This document shows, piece after piece, positions 35,508 through 44,473 of a stretch of DNA of 64,000 bases. The notes beneath the pieces were generated by a model, which saw only the letters and a list, made by a program, of their open reading frames with translations, ran no database searches and was not told the origin of the DNA. Source of the stretch: Thioalkalivibrio thiocyanoxidans ARh2 (GTDB taxonomy: Bacteria; Pseudomonadota; Gammaproteobacteria; Ectothiorhodospirales; Ectothiorhodospiraceae). The DNA is taken from the NCBI RefSeq assembly GCF_000385215.1, contig NZ_ARQK01000061.1, forward strand, positions 1 to 64,000, in the 5' to 3' direction. Made by a program: the position numbers and the translations under genes. How positions within the stretch are numbered: position 1 is the first letter of the stretch; every line of letters begins with the position of its first letter.

Positions 35508-36134
35508 ATGGCACTTCGACTGGGTGATACCGCCCCGAACTTTCAGATTGACACCACCAAGGGCAAGATCGATTTCCACGAGTGGATCGGCGATTCCTGG
35601 TGCTTCTTCTTCAGCCATCCCGCCGACTTCACGCCGGTGTGCACCACCGAGATGGGCCGCACTGCCCAGCTCGCGCAGCAGTTCGCGGAGCGCAACGTGA
35701 AGCCGCTGGGCCTGTCCACGGATACCGTCGACGAGCACAACAAGTGGATCGAGGACGTCAACGACACCCAGAACACCACGCTGGAGTTCCCGATCGTTGC
35801 CGACGCCGACAAGAAGATCTCCGAGCTCTACGAGATGATCCACCCGGGCGAGAGCGAGACCGCCGCGGTGCGTTCGGTCTACATCATCGACCCGAACAAG
35901 AAGATCCGGCTGATGATGACCTACCCGATGTCGGTGGGCCGTAACTTCGACGAGATCCTGCGTGTGATTGATGCACTGCAGATCGGTGACCAGCACGGTA
36001 TCGCCACGCCGGCCGACTGGACCCCGGGTGATCGCGTGATCATCCCGCCGACGGTCAGCAACGAGGACGCGCAGAAGAAGTTCCCGCAGGGCTTCGAGGA
36101 GATCCGCTCCTACCTGCGCTACACCCAGGTCTGA
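35508..36134 (+). CDS. 1-Cys peroxiredoxin, Prx6 type
   Basis: A 208-residue peroxidase that reduces hydrogen and organic peroxides. The peroxidatic Cys is C45 in HPADFTPVCTTEMG. The length, the C-terminal arm (TPADWTPGDRVIIPPTV) and absence of a resolving Cys in the usual place indicate the Prx6/1-Cys group. AAAGGAG lies before the ATG at 35508. Two hairpins follow the gene. Confidence 0.93.
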   Translation: MALRLGDTAPNFQIDTTKGKIDFHEWIGDSWCFFFSHPADFTPVCTTEMGRTAQLAQQFAERNVKPLGLSTDTVDEHNKWIEDVNDTQNTTLEFPIVADADKKISELYEMIHPGESETAAVRSVYIIDPNKKIRLMMTYPMSVGRNFDEILRVIDALQIGDQHGIATPADWTPGDRVIIPPTVSNEDAQKKFPQGFEEIRSYLRYTQV

Positions 36135-36151
36135 TCCCGATCCGGGGCTTT

Positions 36152-36182
36152 GGTGCCCGCCCGCCACCAGCGGGCGGGCACC
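36152..36182 (+). terminator. Strong hairpin after the peroxiredoxin gene
   Basis: GGTGCCCGCCCGC pairs perfectly with GCGGGCGGGCACC around CACCA (13-bp stem). It is not followed by T residues, so it may stabilise the mRNA end, with the T-rich hairpin at 36201 terminating. Confidence 0.7.
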
Positions 36183-36200
36183 GATCCCGCGACCTTTCCG

Positions 36201-36225
36201 AGGCCCCTTCATGGGGCCTTTTTTC
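36201..36225 (+). terminator. Intrinsic terminator
   Basis: AGGCCCC-TTCAT-GGGGCCT followed by TTTTT, a standard rho-independent terminator that would end the peroxiredoxin transcript. Confidence 0.85.
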
Positions 36226-36498
36226 GTTCGGGGCCCGGCGCGACCGTGTACGGTGGACCCTGCCGGCGACCGGTTGAATGTCAAGCGTCTGCGGTACATG
36301 CCGCCGTTGCGGCGGGCTGTGGAGAGGCAAGATCCAGTGGTCTCGCGCGACCTCCAGGGAGGCGACGGCGCCGCGAGGTCCTGGGCAACGAGTCGGTGGA
36401 CGACCTCCAGGGAGACGCGCATGTGAAGCGGGACCGCGGAACCCTGTCCGACGGTGGCGAGTCCACCGGTTTGTATGGAGACCACAGGAGTTCGCGGG
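36226..36498. other. Gene-free region before the DJ-1-like gene
   Basis: With the two hairpins this makes a gap of about 360 bases. Open frames here lack family similarity. The only structure I see is the 13-mer CGACCTCCAGGGA repeated at 36348-36360 and 36401-36413. The promoter of the next gene is presumably here, but I cannot place it. Confidence 0.5.
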
Positions 36499-37173
36499 AT
36501 GAGCAAGACGATATTGATGGTGGTGACGAGCCACGACGAGATCTCCCCTGGCAAGGCGACCGGGGTGTGGTTCGACGAGTTCGCGGTGCCCTATGACCGC
36601 TTCCGCAAGGCCGGCTTCGAGATCAAGGTGGCCAGTCCCAAGGGCGGGCCCGTTCCCCTGGACCCGAAGAGCCTGGAGGCAAGCCATCCCGGGGTGGCGG
36701 CCGTGGCGGCGCAGGAGGCGCTGGATGACACCATCCAGCTCGACGAGGGTATGCATCACGATGCCTATGCCGCGATCTTCTTCCCCGGCGGGCACGGGAC
36801 GATGTTCGATCTGCCGGACAACCCGCACGTTCAGCGCCTGGTCGGTGAATTTCTGGAAAATGACAAGGTCGTGGGGGCGGTGTGTCACGGACCGGCCTGT
36901 CTGGTTGGCGCGATGCTTGCGGACGGCAGCCCGGCAGTAAAGGGGCGCAAGGTGGCTGCGTTCACCAACAGTGAGGAGAAGGCGGTGCAGCTTGATCGCG
37001 CGGTGCCCTTTCTGCTGCAGGATCGCCTCGCCGAGCTGGGCGGGGAGGTCGAAACCGCCGAGGACTGGGCCGACCATGTGGTGGTGGATGGCAAGCTGGT
37101 GACCGGGCAGAACCCGCAATCCAGCAAGAGCGTGGCGGACGCGATCGTACGGCTCGTTCGCGAATCCAGCTGA
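36499..37173 (+). CDS. DJ-1/PfpI superfamily protein
   Basis: A 224-residue protein of the class I glutamine amidotransferase-like fold. The nucleophilic Cys is C129 at the nucleophile elbow GAVCHGPACL, and FFPGGHGTMFDLPDN matches the glyoxalase III/chaperone-like group (Hsp31-related). Likely roles are detoxification of methylglyoxal or protein repair; the exact activity is not visible. CAGGAG precedes the ATG. A perfect GC-rich hairpin ends the transcript. Confidence 0.85.
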   Translation: MSKTILMVVTSHDEISPGKATGVWFDEFAVPYDRFRKAGFEIKVASPKGGPVPLDPKSLEASHPGVAAVAAQEALDDTIQLDEGMHHDAYAAIFFPGGHGTMFDLPDNPHVQRLVGEFLENDKVVGAVCHGPACLVGAMLADGSPAVKGRKVAAFTNSEEKAVQLDRAVPFLLQDRLAELGGEVETAEDWADHVVVDGKLVTGQNPQSSKSVADAIVRLVRESS

Positions 37174-37191
37174 CAACGCGGCCTGGAGCAT

Positions 37192-37228
37192 ACGGCCGGG
37201 GCCCACGGGCCCCGGCCGTCTTTATTTC
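37192..37228 (+). terminator. Intrinsic terminator
   Basis: ACGGCCGGGGCCC and GGGCCCCGGCCGT are perfect complements separated by two bases, followed by CTTTATTT. This terminator separates the DJ-1-like gene from the TetR/RND operon. Confidence 0.85.
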
Positions 37229-37234
37229 TGTGAC

Positions 37235-37264
37235 TTTGAACACGGTTCAAATATTGGCGCCAAT
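37235..37264. promoter_or_regulatory. Double palindromic operator before the TetR gene
   Basis: TTTGAAC-ACG-GTTCAAA (37235-37251) is a perfect dyad, followed at once by the perfect 12-base palindrome ATTGGCGCCAAT (37253-37264). They lie 17-46 bases before the TetR start, the usual place for self-repression. Confidence 0.7.
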
Positions 37265-37280
37265 TCGTTAGGGTGCGCGG

Positions 37281-38030
37281 ATGGGAACCCAGCACCGCCG
37301 GCAGCGCGAGCGCGAGGCGCGCGAGACACTTTTTGTCGAAAAGGCCCACGAGCTGATCCGCTCGGAGGGCCTTTTGGCATTGCAGATGTCGCGTCTGGCG
37401 GCCGCCTGCGAGTACGCGACCGGCACGCTGTACCAGCATTTCAACTCCAAGGAAGATCTTCTGGCGGCCGTGGCGACCCGGACGACGCGCCAGCGCGCGG
37501 AGCTGTTCCGGCGCATTCCGGGGCTGGCGCTGGGAACCCGTTCACGAATGCTGGCGATGGTGCTGGCCGATATCGATTTCGTGCAGGCGAATCCGGACTA
37601 CTATCGCCTGACCCAGTTCGTGACGACGGAGGTGATCTGGGCGAGCACATCGGAGGTGCGCCGGCAGGAGCTGCTGGAAGCCGCCAAGCCGATCAGCGAG
37701 GCCGTGACCGCGGTGGTGGCCGAGGCGCGGGCCAACAAGGACCTGCCGCCCGCGCAGGAGATGGGCGACGAGGAGATGGGGCTGGGCCCCTGGGCGCTGA
37801 ACACCGGGATGCAGGCGCTTGCGAATGCCCAGGGGCTGCTGGATGCCTACGACATCCACCGCCCGTATGAGCACCTGATCCGCCACACCCATGCACTGCT
37901 GACCGGCTGGCGCTGGGAGCCGCGGATCGATCCGGACGAACCCTCGGTGGTGCGTGCCGAGACGGAGCGGGTGCGCGCGGCCCTGCGCGAGCGTGTACAT
38001 GAATCAGCACTCCCCAAGGAAACCCGATGA
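37281..38030 (+). CDS. TetR-family repressor of the RND pump
   Basis: A 249-residue regulator. The N-terminal HTH is visible in LQMSRLAAACEYATGTLYQHFNSKEDLL (about residues 35-62), the strongest TetR signature. The C-terminal ligand domain is all-helical and unassigned. It overlaps the membrane fusion protein gene by four bases (ATGA), so repressor and pump are one operon, and the double palindrome upstream is the probable operator. Confidence 0.9.
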   Translation: MGTQHRRQREREARETLFVEKAHELIRSEGLLALQMSRLAAACEYATGTLYQHFNSKEDLLAAVATRTTRQRAELFRRIPGLALGTRSRMLAMVLADIDFVQANPDYYRLTQFVTTEVIWASTSEVRRQELLEAAKPISEAVTAVVAEARANKDLPPAQEMGDEEMGLGPWALNTGMQALANAQGLLDAYDIHRPYEHLIRHTHALLTGWRWEPRIDPDEPSVVRAETERVRAALRERVHESALPKETR

Positions 38031-39139
38031 GCAAGCGATTTTTCCTGATGCTGCTGGGCGTGGCGGTCGTCCTGGGCGGCATCTTCGGCTTCAAGGCCTT
38101 CGTCGACCAGCAGATCGCGGAGTACTTCGACGAGATGCCGGAGCCGACGGCAACGATCAACGCGGCAACGGTGGAGACCGATCGCTGGGCCCCGCAGCTG
38201 CGTGCGGTGGGGGATCTGGAGGCGGTGCAGGGGGCCACCCTGAGCTTCGAGGCGCAGGGCATTGTCGATCGCATCCATTTCGCCAACGGGGCTTTCGCGG
38301 AGGCCGGCGAGACACTGGTCGAGCTCGATACCGAACTGGACGAGGCAGAGCTGGAAAGTCTGCGCGCCGAGGCGCAGCTGGCGGCGCGCGAGCTGGAACG
38401 TGCGCGGGGTCTGGTGCAGCGCAACGACATCTCCGACTCGGAGTTCCAGCGCCGTGCGACCGAGGCACAACAGGCCGAGGCGGCGGTCAAGGCACAGGAT
38501 GCCCGTATTCGCCAGAAGCGTCTGCGTGCGCCCTTTGACGGGCAGCTGGGCATTCGTCAGGTCAACGAGGGCCAGTTCGTCGGGCCGGGCGATCCGATCG
38601 TGGTGCTGGAGGCGCTGGACCCGCTGTATGTGAATTTCACGCTGCCCGAGCGTCGGCTGGCGAATGTCGAACTGGGTCAGGAGGTCGAGGTGACCGTGGA
38701 TGCCTACGGCGAGACCTTCGAGGGGCAGATCACTGCGATCGAACCACGCGTACGCGCGGCCTCCCGCATGTTCAGGGTACAGGCGATGATTCCGAACGAG
38801 GACCATCGGCTGCGCCCAGGCCAGTTCGCCCGGGTCACGCTGCAGCGTGGCGAGCCGGAGGAGGGCCTGGTGGTCCCGCAGACGGCGATTCGCTTCGCGC
38901 CCTGGGGCAATTCGGTGTTCGTGATCTTTGAAGACGATGACGGCGACAAGCGCGTGGAACAGCGCCTGGTGGAGATCGGCGAGCGCCGGGGTGACCTTGT
39001 GCGCGTTGTGGATGGCCTGGAAGAGGGCGACGAGATCGCGGTCAGTGGCCTGCTCAAGCTGCAGAACGAGACCCCCGTGAAGATCACGGAGGATGCCCAG
39101 CCGGATGCCGAACGCGATCCGCGGCCGACCAATCGCTGA
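38027..39139 (+). CDS. RND efflux periplasmic adaptor (membrane fusion protein)
   Basis: A 370-residue adaptor with an N-terminal membrane anchor (FFLMLLGVAVVLGGIFGF), a lipoyl half-motif before and after a helical hairpin (RAPFDGQLGIRQVNEGQFV), a beta-barrel and a membrane-proximal domain. It links the inner-membrane RND pump to an outer-membrane channel. The hairpin is short (about residues 105-165). It overlaps the TetR gene and precedes the RND gene by 14 bases. Confidence 0.92.
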   Translation: MSKRFFLMLLGVAVVLGGIFGFKAFVDQQIAEYFDEMPEPTATINAATVETDRWAPQLRAVGDLEAVQGATLSFEAQGIVDRIHFANGAFAEAGETLVELDTELDEAELESLRAEAQLAARELERARGLVQRNDISDSEFQRRATEAQQAEAAVKAQDARIRQKRLRAPFDGQLGIRQVNEGQFVGPGDPIVVLEALDPLYVNFTLPERRLANVELGQEVEVTVDAYGETFEGQITAIEPRVRAASRMFRVQAMIPNEDHRLRPGQFARVTLQRGEPEEGLVVPQTAIRFAPWGNSVFVIFEDDDGDKRVEQRLVEIGERRGDLVRVVDGLEEGDEIAVSGLLKLQNETPVKITEDAQPDAERDPRPTNR

Positions 39140-39153
39140 GCGGGCCCGCGACG

Positions 39154-42100
39154 ATGCGCTTCACCGATATCTTCATCCAGAAGCCCGTGCTGGCCACTGT
39201 GGTCAGCCTGTTCATCCTGCTGTTCGGGGTGCGGGCGGTGTTCGACCTGAACGTGCGTCAGTTCCCCGAAGTACAGAACGCGGTGGTCACGGTCAGCACC
39301 GCCTATATCGGCGCGGATGCGGACCTGGTGCAGGGATTCATTACCACGCCGATGGAAAGCGAGATCGCCGAGGCGGAGGGGATCGACTACATCGTATCCA
39401 GCAGCCTGCCGGGGATGAGCACGGTGCAGGCGTTCCTGGAGCTGGATTATGACCCGAACGAGGCGCTGACGCAGATCTCCGCCCAGGTGGACAAGATTCG
39501 CAGCGATCTGCCTTCGGAGGCCGAGGACCCGGTCGTGGACCTGTCGGTGGGTGACGATGTCGCGGCGATGTACCTGTCGTTCTATTCCGATCGGCTGTCC
39601 AACAACCAGACCACCGACTACCTGATCCGCGAGGTGCAGCCGGAACTGGCCACCGTGAACGGTGTGCAGAGGGCCGAGATCCTCGGTGACCAGAGCTTTG
39701 CGATGCGTGCCTGGCTGGATGCCGACCGCATGGCGGCCTACGGCGTGACCGGACGCGATGTCCGGTCGGCGCTGGAGGGCAACAATGTCCTCTCCGCGGT
39801 GGGGCAGACCAAGGGCTCGATGGTGAGCCTGGACCTGACCGCGGATACCGACCTGCAGACCCCGGAGGCCTTCGAGGAACTGATCCTGTTCGAGCAGGAT
39901 GGCGACCTGGTGCGCCTGGGCGATATCGCCGAGGTGGAACTGGGCTCGGAGAACTACGACACCTCGGTGCGCTTCAATGGCGAGGCGGCGACTTTCATCG
40001 GCATCGAACTGGCGCCGGATGCCAATGCCCTGGAGGTGATCGCCGAGGTCCGCGAGATCTTCGACGAGCGCATCGAGCCGCGCCTGCCCTCGGGGCTGGA
40101 GGGCGAGATTGTTTACGACTCCACCGATTACATCGAGAGTGCGATCGACGAGGTGCTGACGACGATCGCGCTGGCGCTGTTGATCGTGCTGGTGGTGATC
40201 TATCTGTTCCTCGGATCGTTGCGCAGTGTGCTGATCCCGGCGGTGGCGGTGCCGCTGTCCCTGATTGGGACCTTCATGCTGATGCTGCTGATGGGGTTCT
40301 CGCTGAACCTGCTGACCCTGCTGGCGATGGTGCTGGCGATCGGCATTGTGGTCGATGACGCGATCATCATGCTGGAGAACATCTCGCGGCATATCGAGGA
40401 GGGCATGTCGCGCATGGATGCGGCGCTCCGGGGCGCGCGCGAACTCGCCTGGCCGATTGTCGCGATGTCGACCACCCTGGTGGCGGTCTTCCTGCCGCTG
40501 GGCTTCATCGGGGGGCTGACCGGTACGCTATTTATCGAGTTCGCGTTCACCCTTGCGGCGACGGTTGTGATCTCGGGGATTGTTGCGATCACGCTGTCGC
40601 CGATGATGTGCTCGAAAATCCTGCGCGATGGTGCGGTGGAGCGACGCGGGCGCATCGAGTCGTGGCTGGACGCGCGCTTCGACAGCCTGCGCGAGCGCTA
40701 TCGCCGGCGGCTGCACGGGGCGCTGAACGACCGTTTCACCATTGCCGTGTTCGGCGCCATCGTACTGGTGTCCTGCTACTTCCTGTTCGTGACCTCGCAG
40801 ACCGAGCTCGAGCCACAGGAGGACCAGGGTTTCGCCTTCTCGATCATGGAGGGCGATGCCTACATGGGGATCGACTATCTGGAGCGCAACACCGCGCTGA
40901 CCGACGGCTTCTTCGACCGCATCCCCGAGCTCGACAACATCTTTATCGTGAACGGCTTTGGCGGCGGGCCCGGCATGGCCGGGGCGACCAACCAGGCCCT
41001 GGGTGGCTTTGTGATGTCGCCCTGGGATCAGCGCGAGCGCTCGACCGCGAAGATCCTCGAAGAGGACCTCCAGCCGGCACTGGAGGGGCTGCCGGCCCTG
41101 GAGGTGTTCGCGATTCAGCCGCCGCAGCTGCCCACCCCGGGGCAGGGTGCACCGGTCAGTGTGGTGTTCGGCTCCACCAGCTCGTTCGAGGAGCTGAACG
41201 AACTGAGCGAGGAGATCAAGGACCGTGCAATGGCCACGGGCCGTTTCATATTTCTGGATACCGATCTCAACTTCGACCAGCCACGGGTCGATCTGAAGAT
41301 CGACCGCGAGCGTGCCTCGCAGCTTGGCATCGACATGGCGACGCTCAATGCCGACCTGGCGACCTATCTCTCCGGTGGGTTCGCCGGACGGTTTGCGATG
41401 GAGAACCGCAGCTACCGCGTGATCCCGCAGGTCCAGCGTTCCGACCGCCTGACGCCGGAGCAGCTGGAAGAGCTGTACACGCGCACTGCGGACGGCGAGC
41501 CGATACCGTTGTCCAGTATCGTGACGCTGGAGGAGACGGTCACGCCGCGCCAGCTCAACCGCTTCCAGCAGTTGAACGCGGTGACCCTGCAGGGGGTGCC
41601 ACGGCCCGGCGTCACGCTCGGGGAGGCGCTGGACATCATCGACCGGATTGCCGCCGAGGTGCTGCCGCCCGATGTGAACGTGGACTACGCCGGCGAGTCG
41701 CGGCAGCTGAAGGCCGAGGGTGGGGATCTGGTCGTCACGTTCTTCTTCGCGCTGGTCGTGATCTTCCTGGTGCTGGCCGCGCAGTTCGAGTCGTTCCGTG
41801 ATCCCTTGATCATTCTGACCACGGTGCCGATGTCGATCGCCGGCGCCCTGATCTTCATCAGCCTGGGTGTGACCTCGCTGAACATCTATACACAGGTGGG
41901 GCTGCTGACCCTGATCGGCCTGATCGCCAAGCACGGCATCCTGATCGTGGAGTTCGCCAACCAGTTGCAGCGTCAGGGGCGTCCGCTGCGCGATGCGATC
42001 GAGGAGGCGGCCAGCCTGCGTCTGCGGCCGATCCTGATGACGACCACGGCGACCGTGGTGGCGATGGTGCCGCTGTTGCTGGCCACCGGTGCTGGTGCCG

Positions 42101-42255
42101 GCTCGCGCTTCGCGATGGGGCTGGTGATTGCGGCGGGCATGGCGATCGGCACGCTCTTCACGCTGTTCGTGGTGCCGGCCATCTATACCTACGTCGCGCG
42201 CGATCACTACGCCGACACGCTGAGGGCGCAGGAGACCGACGCGGCCCAGGCCTGA
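39154..42255 (+). CDS. RND-family efflux transporter, HAE1 type
   Basis: A 1033-residue inner-membrane pump driven by protons. Twelve helices in two halves flank two large periplasmic loops. The proton-relay Asp pair is in IGIVVDDAIIMLENI (about residue 408), with PVAVPLSLIGTF before it, and the second half has GLIAKHGILIVEFAN. It fits the hydrophobe/amphiphile exporter branch rather than metal (CusA) exporters, as no Met-rich substrate motifs are seen. No outer-membrane channel gene follows, so a TolC-like protein encoded elsewhere is needed. Confidence 0.93.
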   Translation: MRFTDIFIQKPVLATVVSLFILLFGVRAVFDLNVRQFPEVQNAVVTVSTAYIGADADLVQGFITTPMESEIAEAEGIDYIVSSSLPGMSTVQAFLELDYDPNEALTQISAQVDKIRSDLPSEAEDPVVDLSVGDDVAAMYLSFYSDRLSNNQTTDYLIREVQPELATVNGVQRAEILGDQSFAMRAWLDADRMAAYGVTGRDVRSALEGNNVLSAVGQTKGSMVSLDLTADTDLQTPEAFEELILFEQDGDLVRLGDIAEVELGSENYDTSVRFNGEAATFIGIELAPDANALEVIAEVREIFDERIEPRLPSGLEGEIVYDSTDYIESAIDEVLTTIALALLIVLVVIYLFLGSLRSVLIPAVAVPLSLIGTFMLMLLMGFSLNLLTLLAMVLAIGIVVDDAIIMLENISRHIEEGMSRMDAALRGARELAWPIVAMSTTLVAVFLPLGFIGGLTGTLFIEFAFTLAATVVISGIVAITLSPMMCSKILRDGAVERRGRIESWLDARFDSLRERYRRRLHGALNDRFTIAVFGAIVLVSCYFLFVTSQTELEPQEDQGFAFSIMEGDAYMGIDYLERNTALTDGFFDRIPELDNIFIVNGFGGGPGMAGATNQALGGFVMSPWDQRERSTAKILEEDLQPALEGLPALEVFAIQPPQLPTPGQGAPVSVVFGSTSSFEELNELSEEIKDRAMATGRFIFLDTDLNFDQPRVDLKIDRERASQLGIDMATLNADLATYLSGGFAGRFAMENRSYRVIPQVQRSDRLTPEQLEELYTRTADGEPIPLSSIVTLEETVTPRQLNRFQQLNAVTLQGVPRPGVTLGEALDIIDRIAAEVLPPDVNVDYAGESRQLKAEGGDLVVTFFFALVVIFLVLAAQFESFRDPLIILTTVPMSIAGALIFISLGVTSLNIYTQVGLLTLIGLIAKHGILIVEFANQLQRQGRPLRDAIEEAASLRLRPILMTTTATVVAMVPLLLATGAGAGSRFAMGLVIAAGMAIGTLFTLFVVPAIYTYVARDHYADTLRAQETDAAQA

Positions 42256-42557
42256 TCCTTGCCGTCCAGGCCTCACGTGCCCGGATGAGCGGCCCCGATC
42301 CAGGCGCCGACCAAAAGGCATGCATTGCCTGCGGTCATGGACTACAATCAGCCACCGCATTCCCTGCTTCGGTCGCCGTGCAGGCACCGAGCGCTGATGC
42401 GAACCGAACCCCTATGCCGCTGCGCGGAGTATTGCGGAGCGGTCTTTCTATAAACGAACGTCTATTGGTCGTATCTAGATTATTTATTTGTTATTAGCAG
42501 TGCACCTTCCTAATCTAGGCGACCGTCACGATTAACCAACGCGTAGGAGAAAGCCAC
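42256..42557. promoter_or_regulatory. Upstream region of the carboxysome operon
   Basis: About 300 bases without a gene. The last 110 bases become AT-rich (42440-42540), in contrast to the GC-rich surroundings. A possible promoter is TTGGTC (42465-42470) with TGTTAT (42489-42494), 18 bases apart. The T/A-rich stretch 42478-42497 could include a CbbR (LysR-type) site, but I cannot define its half-sites. GTAGGAG precedes cbbL. Confidence 0.45.
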
Positions 42558-43979
42558 ATGGCCGCCAAGAAGTACTCCGCGGGCGTCAAGGATTACCGCG
42601 AAACCTACTGGATGCCGGAATACATGCCGCTGGATACCGATCTGCTGGCATGTTTCAAGATCACCCCGCAGCCGGGCATCGACCGCGAAGAAGCCGCGGC
42701 TGCCGTGGCCGCCGAGTCTTCGACCGGTACCTGGACCACGGTGTGGACCGACCTCCTGACCGACATGGACTACTACAAGGGTCGGGCGTACATGATCGAG
42801 GACGTCCCGGGTGACGACGAGTCCTTCTACGCGTTCATCGCCTACCCGATCGACCTGTTTGAAGAAGGCTCGATGGTGAACGTGTTCACCTCGCTGGTTG
42901 GTAACGTGTTCGGCTTCAAGGCCATCCGTGCCCTGCGTCTGGAAGACGTGCGCTTCCCGATCGCCTACGTGAAGACCTGCGGTGGTCCGCCCTCCGGTAT
43001 CCAGGTCGAGCGTGACCGCCTGAACAAGTACGGTCGTCCGATGCTGGGCTGCACCATCAAGCCGAAGCTGGGTCTGTCCGCGAAGAACTACGGCCGTGCC
43101 GTGTACGAGTGCCTGCGTGGCGGCCTCGACTTCACCAAGGACGACGAGAACATCAACTCGCAGCCGTTCATGCGCTGGCGTGACCGCTTCGAGTTCGTGC
43201 AGGAAGCGACCGAAAAGGCCGAAGCCGAAACGGGCGAGCGCAAGGGTCACTACCTGAACGTCACCGCGCCGACCCCGGAAGAGATGTACAAGCGTGCCGA
43301 GTTCGCCAAGGAAATTGGCGCGCCGATCATCATGCACGACTACATCACCGGCGGCTTCTGCGCCAACACGGGTCTGGCCAACTGGTGCCGCGACAACGGC
43401 GTGCTGCTGCACATCCACCGTGCGATGCACGCGGTGCTCGACCGTCATCCGAAGCACGGTATCCACTTCCGTGTGCTGGCGAAGATCCTGCGCCTGTCCG
43501 GTGGGGATCACCTGCACACCGGTACCGTGGTCGGCAAGCTGGAAGGCGACCGTGCCGCGACCCTGGGCTGGATCGACCTGCTGCGTGAATCCTTCATCCC
43601 GGAAGACCGCTCGCGCGGCATCTTCTTCGATCAGGACTGGGGTTCCATGCCGGGCGTGTTCGCCGTGGCCTCCGGTGGTATCCACGTCTGGCACATGCCG
43701 GCCCTGGTCTCCATCTTCGGCGACGACTCCGTGCTGCAGTTCGGTGGCGGTACGCTGGGCCATCCGTGGGGCAACGCCCCGGGTGCGGCGGCCAACCGCG
43801 TCGCGCTGGAAGCCTGTGTCCAGGCGCGTAACGAAGGTCGGGACATCGAGCGCGAAGGCAAGGAGATCCTGACTCAGGCGGCGCAGCACAGCCCCGAACT
43901 CAAGATCGCCATGGAAACGTGGAAAGAGATCAAGTTCGAGTTCGACACCGTCGACAAGCTGGATACCCAGCACAAGTGA
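42558..43979 (+). CDS. cbbL: RuBisCO large subunit, form IA
   Basis: A 473-residue catalytic subunit that fixes CO2 on ribulose-1,5-bisphosphate. Catalytic and carbamylation sites are intact: TIKPKLGLS (Lys 175 equivalent), [12 protein letters not shown] (carbamylated Lys), HRAMHAV, and [10 protein letters not shown] (loop 6 Lys). Sequence and placement before csoS2 mark the carboxysomal form IA enzyme. A hairpin follows between cbbL and cbbS. Confidence 0.98.
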   Translation: MAAKKYSAGVKDYRETYWMPEYMPLDTDLLACFKITPQPGIDREEAAAAVAAESSTGTWTTVWTDLLTDMDYYKGRAYMIEDVPGDDESFYAFIAYPIDLFEEGSMVNVFTSLVGNVFGFKAIRALRLEDVRFPIAYVKTCGGPPSGIQVERDRLNKYGRPMLGCTIKPKLGLSAKNYGRAVYECLRGGLDFTKDDENINSQPFMRWRDRFEFVQEATEKAEAETGERKGHYLNVTAPTPEEMYKRAEFAKEIGAPIIMHDYITGGFCANTGLANWCRDNGVLLHIHRAMHAVLDRHPKHGIHFRVLAKILRLSGGDHLHTGTVVGKLEGDRAATLGWIDLLRESFIPEDRSRGIFFDQDWGSMPGVFAVASGGIHVWHMPALVSIFGDDSVLQFGGGTLGHPWGNAPGAAANRVALEACVQARNEGRDIEREGKEILTQAAQHSPELKIAMETWKEIKFEFDTVDKLDTQHK

Positions 43980-43987
43980 TCGTCCGA

Positions 43988-44017
43988 GCACGGGCGGCGC
44001 TAGCGCGTCGCCCGTGC
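43988..44017 (+). other. Hairpin between cbbL and cbbS
   Basis: GCACGGGCG (43988-43996) pairs with CGCCCGTGC (44009-44017), enclosing the perfect palindrome GCGCTAGCGC. No T tract follows, so it is likely an mRNA-stabilising or processing element, not a terminator. Confidence 0.6.
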
Positions 44018-44048
44018 CCAGAAAGAACCAGAGCACAGGATTACCGAC

Positions 44049-44381
44049 ATGTCTGATATCCAGAACTTCAAGCAGTCGCAGAAGTACGAGACCTTCTCCT
44101 ACCTGCCGGAGATGAATGCCGACCAGGTGCGCAAGCAGATCGAATACTGCCTCGCGCAGGGCTGGAACCCGGCGATCGAGTTCAGCGAGAAGGAAAATTC
44201 CATGTCCCATTACTGGTACATGTGGAAGCTGCCGTTCTTCGGCGAGCAGTCCGTGGAAGCGGTGCTGTCCGAGATCGAAGAATGCCGCCGCTCCAACCCG
44301 GGCATGATGGTGCGCTTCATTGCGTACGATAACTACGCCCAGAGCCAGGGCATGGCCTTCGTGGTCGACCGCGGTCGCTAG
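44049..44381 (+). CDS. cbbS: RuBisCO small subunit, form IA
   Basis: A 110-residue small subunit that caps the L8 core. Family landmarks are [20 protein letters not shown], the region [15 protein letters not shown] and the C-terminal [19 protein letters not shown]. It follows cbbL by 69 bases. In alpha-carboxysomes L8S8 is packaged by the N-terminal domain of CsoS2. Confidence 0.98.
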   Translation: MSDIQNFKQSQKYETFSYLPEMNADQVRKQIEYCLAQGWNPAIEFSEKENSMSHYWYMWKLPFFGEQSVEAVLSEIEECRRSNPGMMVRFIAYDNYAQSQGMAFVVDRGR

Positions 44382-44398
44382 GACCCCGGTTCGGTGGT

Positions 44399-44423
44399 GG
44401 CCGGGTGCGTGTGGCACCCGGCC
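44399..44423 (+). other. Hairpin between cbbS and csoS2
   Basis: GGCCGGGTGC and GCACCCGGCC form a 10-bp perfect stem around GTGTG, directly after cbbS and without a T tract. It may protect the cbbLS part of the transcript and set the ratio of RuBisCO to shell proteins. Confidence 0.6.
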
Positions 44424-44473
44424 TGTCCATCAAGCGTTATTACCGTTGCTGCCGCCAACTGTAAGGAAGTGCC

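Noticed and set aside
42285-42497. 70-codon frame before cbbL
   Set aside because: It covers the probable promoter region, has no ribosome binding site, and its composition is not protein-like.
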